From the NCBI RefSeq assembly GCF_963666015.1, contig NZ_OY762555.1, forward strand, positions 1,922,001 through 1,986,000: a stretch of DNA of 64,000 nt, in the 5' to 3' direction. Shown piece after piece: positions 62,039 to 64,000 of the stretch. Source of the stretch: an uncultured Sphaerochaeta sp. GTDB lineage: Bacteria; Spirochaetota; Spirochaetia; Sphaerochaetales; Sphaerochaetaceae. The stretch's first letter is position 1; each line of letters starts with the position of its first letter. The notes under the pieces were generated by a model. That model saw only the letters and a list, made by a program, of their open reading frames with translations. It ran no database searches and was not told the origin of the DNA. A program made the position numbers and the translations under genes.

Positions 62039-62383
62039 ATGGATAGTAGAGAGCTTCTTGACAACTTTGTAACAGAACTCAACAGAGGCACCTTGACGCT
62101 CTGTGTTCTCAGCCAACTCACCACTCCTCAGTACGGATACTCCCTATTGCAGATACTTGCAGAGAAGCACATTGAGTTGGAAGCCAATACGCTCTACCCC
62201 ATGCTCAGGAGACTGGAAACGCAAGGTGTCCTGGAGAGTAGCTGGAATACCAGCGAAAACAGACCGAGAAAGTTCTACCAACTCACTGAGGAAGGAAAGA
62301 GCATTTTCACAGCACTTACAAACCAATGGAGAGAGCAACAATCACACATTGAAACGTTGCTCGGGGAGGAGAGCCATGCATGA
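62039..62383 (+). CDS. PadR family transcription regulator
   Basis: A 114-residue winged-helix regulator: LTLCVLSQLTTPQYGYSLLQ opens the domain, LEANTLYPMLRRLETQGVL is the recognition region and RPRKFYQLTEEGK the wing. Start after GAGG. It overlaps the HAAS membrane protein gene by eight bases, the usual PadR-HAAS pairing. Confidence 0.92.
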   Translation: MDSRELLDNFVTELNRGTLTLCVLSQLTTPQYGYSLLQILAEKHIELEANTLYPMLRRLETQGVLESSWNTSENRPRKFYQLTEEGKSIFTALTNQWREQQSHIETLLGEESHA

Positions 62384-63356
62384 ACTTATCAACCGATATA
62401 TTGCAGAGACAGTCCGTCACTTAAAACCTGCAGAAAGAATTGAAGTAGAGAAGGAACTTACGGCAAACATTCTCGACATGTTGCCAGAAGACCCCAGTGA
62501 TGAGGTAGTTGAACAGACGCTCCTGTCGATGGGATCACCCTCTTCACTGGCCGCAAAATACCGTGGAAGCGAACAATACCTTATCGGTCCTGCAACCTAT
62601 GATACCTATTTCATGGTTCTCAAGATTGTTGCCCTGGTAGTCTCTCTGGTTACCTTGGTCTTCACCGTGCTCTCCTTCTTCCTTACCCCGTCCGATCTGT
62701 TCATCTTTGAAATGATTGCAAAAGCCCTGGGCTCAATCTTCAGTGCTGCATCAGGAGCATTCCTGTGGGTAACGATCACCTTTGCCATACTTGAAAGGTA
62801 TCAGGTTAAGACAGATGTGCAGGATTGGAACCTCACTGAACTGCACAATCTTGAGGAAGTTGCCACGAGGGAGATCAAGAAGAAAGACAGCATCGCTGAC
62901 TTGGTAGGTTTGTCGCTCTTCTTCCTGTTCCTGGGATTCATGTACATAAGAGGCGATTTACTGGCAATCTATACCCAAACCAGGGAACCTATCCCTCTCT
63001 TTGTTGCAGATATCTTGCGTCCGTACCTTATAGGGTGGATGCTTACCACAACCATCGCCTTCTTCGTTGCCATGTTCAAGATGGCTCGCGCAAGATGGAC
63101 AAAAACAGTACTTGGCTTCAGTGCAGCCTCCGACCTATTGGGAGTCTTCTACTTTATCTTCGTTGCTACACGATGGAACATCTACAACAATACGGCTTTA
63201 CTGTATTTCAACCTCTCATTTGAGTGGTGGCAAATCATCATCAAGGCCGCTTGTGTGGTGTTACTCCTTCTGACCCTTATCAGTATTGGAGAGGACACCT
63301 ACACCACACTCAGGAGAAGCGAACCGAACGAATCTGGGAAAGTACCTGCTCTGTAA
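62376..63356 (+). CDS. HAAS-domain membrane protein, PadR partner
   Basis: A 326-residue protein. The N-terminal ~75 residues (HLKPAERIEVEKELTANILDML, then DEVVEQTLLSMGSPSSLAAK) are a HAAS signalling domain. Six or so membrane helices follow in a permease-like region. In other bacteria such pairs sense envelope or antibiotic stress; the role here is inferred. Start at 62376 after GGGGAGGAG. Its last 47 bases overlap the convergent gene. Confidence 0.8.
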   Translation: MHELINRYIAETVRHLKPAERIEVEKELTANILDMLPEDPSDEVVEQTLLSMGSPSSLAAKYRGSEQYLIGPATYDTYFMVLKIVALVVSLVTLVFTVLSFFLTPSDLFIFEMIAKALGSIFSAASGAFLWVTITFAILERYQVKTDVQDWNLTELHNLEEVATREIKKKDSIADLVGLSLFFLFLGFMYIRGDLLAIYTQTREPIPLFVADILRPYLIGWMLTTTIAFFVAMFKMARARWTKTVLGFSAASDLLGVFYFIFVATRWNIYNNTALLYFNLSFEWWQIIIKAACVVLLLLTLISIGEDTYTTLRRSEPNESGKVPAL

Positions 63357-64000
63357 TCTGCTTTGACTCCTGGATGAAAGGATTGTCATCAAGACTGCCA
63401 AGTACCGCGTCCCGTTCCCCCACAGTACGATAGGTACTGAAGCGGAACCGGTTGTTGAAATCCTTCTCCTTGGTCTTGAAAACCTGGTTTTCAATCTCAA
63501 GGCGGATTACCGCTACCTCATCAACCACCTGTTCCCATTGCCCCTGATTAATCTCACCACATTCCAACACCTTGTGCAATGTTGCAAGTGCATGCACTGC
63601 TCGGTCCTCCTTATAGAGAGAGAACCAGTATCCATAGGCATCATGAACCTCGTCCCAAGAGGTAATGGAACCTTCCTTCAAACCATCCCTGAGAGACTCA
63701 AAACGATACTCAGGAACAAGTTGCCCCCCAATATTGAGCCAAGGCTCAAGCACTGCATCATGGGCCTGCTGAAAGTCATTGATGGTAATTTCATGAGCAA
63801 TACAATACTCGCTGAGCGTCTTCACAGCGTAGTAACGAAGCATCTGTTGATACGCTTGGTACGCCTCCACTGTCTTGAGTACCTCAACCGGTTCGTTGCT
63901 GTTCTCCAACTCCCAGACGTACATTTGCATTGATTGCACTTCGGAAGATTTCGTGGTGATCAAAGCACGGCCTTGGGTGATCAAGTCTCTTCGTTCCTGG
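63310..64000 (-). CDS. DUF4954-like protein, C-terminal part, cut by the window edge
   Basis: A reading frame of at least 230 residues that stays open to the right edge, so the N-terminus is outside. The visible part has RRDLITQGRAL, SSEVQSMQMYVWELE and WDEVHDAYGYWFSLYKEDRA, and resembles the tail of the DUF4954 family (sugar-nucleotidyltransferase-like with a left-handed helix). Assignment is tentative. Its 3' end overlaps the HAAS gene by 47 bases on the opposite strand. Confidence 0.6.
   Translation of the reverse strand, partial: QERRDLITQGRALITTKSSEVQSMQMYVWELENSNEPVEVLKTVEAYQAYQQMLRYYAVKTLSEYCIAHEITINDFQQAHDAVLEPWLNIGGQLVPEYRFESLRDGLKEGSITSWDEVHDAYGYWFSLYKEDRAVHALATLHKVLECGEINQGQWEQVVDEVAVIRLEIENQVFKTKEKDFNNRFRFSTYRTVGERDAVLGSLDDNPFIQESKQITEQVLSQIRSVRFS

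Noticed and set aside
1..64000. CRISPR arrays, insertion sequences, prophage or a defence island
   Set aside because: No regularly spaced repeats, cas, transposase, integrase or phage genes were seen; the group II intron is the only mobile element.

Overview
The window looks like a chromosomal segment of a spirochaete of the Sphaerochaeta type. This is inferred from gene content, not from a marker gene: roughly 50% GC, many sugar ABC importers with no ATPase beside them, a long KamA-type aminomutase, an archaeal-type split glutamate synthase, type III glutamine synthetase and several GGDEF/HD-GYP proteins. About 58 protein genes, one tRNA and one group II intron are supported. No CRISPR array, rRNA or transposon was seen.

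Layout. 1-3.2 kb: a GC-rich aldolase/reductase pair and a hydroxyacid dehydrogenase (sugar-acid metabolism). 3.3-8 kb: an FUSC-type membrane gene and a KamA-family gene face each other, and a group IIC intron sits in the KamA terminator. 8-13.6 kb: acyltransferases, an exported protein, a Crp/Fnr - cupin - membrane ferredoxin cluster and a peroxiredoxin. 13.8-22.4 kb: two c-di-GMP proteins, an MFS pump, a degenerate RlmD-like/GNAT fusion and an FAH-family enzyme. 22.4-29 kb: a LacI-controlled alpha-xyloside operon (binding protein, two permeases, GH31). 29-31.2 kb: a MarR operon and a membrane protein. 31.3-37.5 kb: argCJBD followed by asnB. 37.5-42.4 kb: small enzymes and two more GGDEF proteins. 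42.4-52.7 kb: a nitrogen-assimilation block with glnN on the minus strand and, on the plus strand, a split glutamate synthase - ferredoxin - flavoprotein - glnA - ANTAR regulator operon, then pyrG. 54.3-59.1 kb: tRNA-Ala and a second ABC importer with a phosphodiester glycosidase. 59-64 kb: MFS, MATE, a small basic protein, PadR with its HAAS partner, and a gene cut by the right edge.

Most interesting system. Three nitrogen genes or operons (glutamate synthase operon, glnN, asnB) each have a leader in which a short hairpin with a six-base loop AAAGGC or AAAGAC overlaps the 5' arm of an intrinsic terminator. That is the geometry of an ANTAR antitermination target, and the window encodes an ANTAR protein at the end of the glutamate synthase/glnA operon. 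Its receiver domain has lost the phospho-acceptor aspartate, so the signal it reads is open. The picture is a local nitrogen regulon controlled by transcription antitermination, similar in principle to NitR of Clostridium saccharobutylicum.

Other points: a IIC intron that rewrote the end of the neighbouring FUSC gene; a catalytically dead-looking rRNA methyltransferase homologue fused to GNAT; several near-perfect operators placed on core promoters; and a possible leaderless KamA mRNA.
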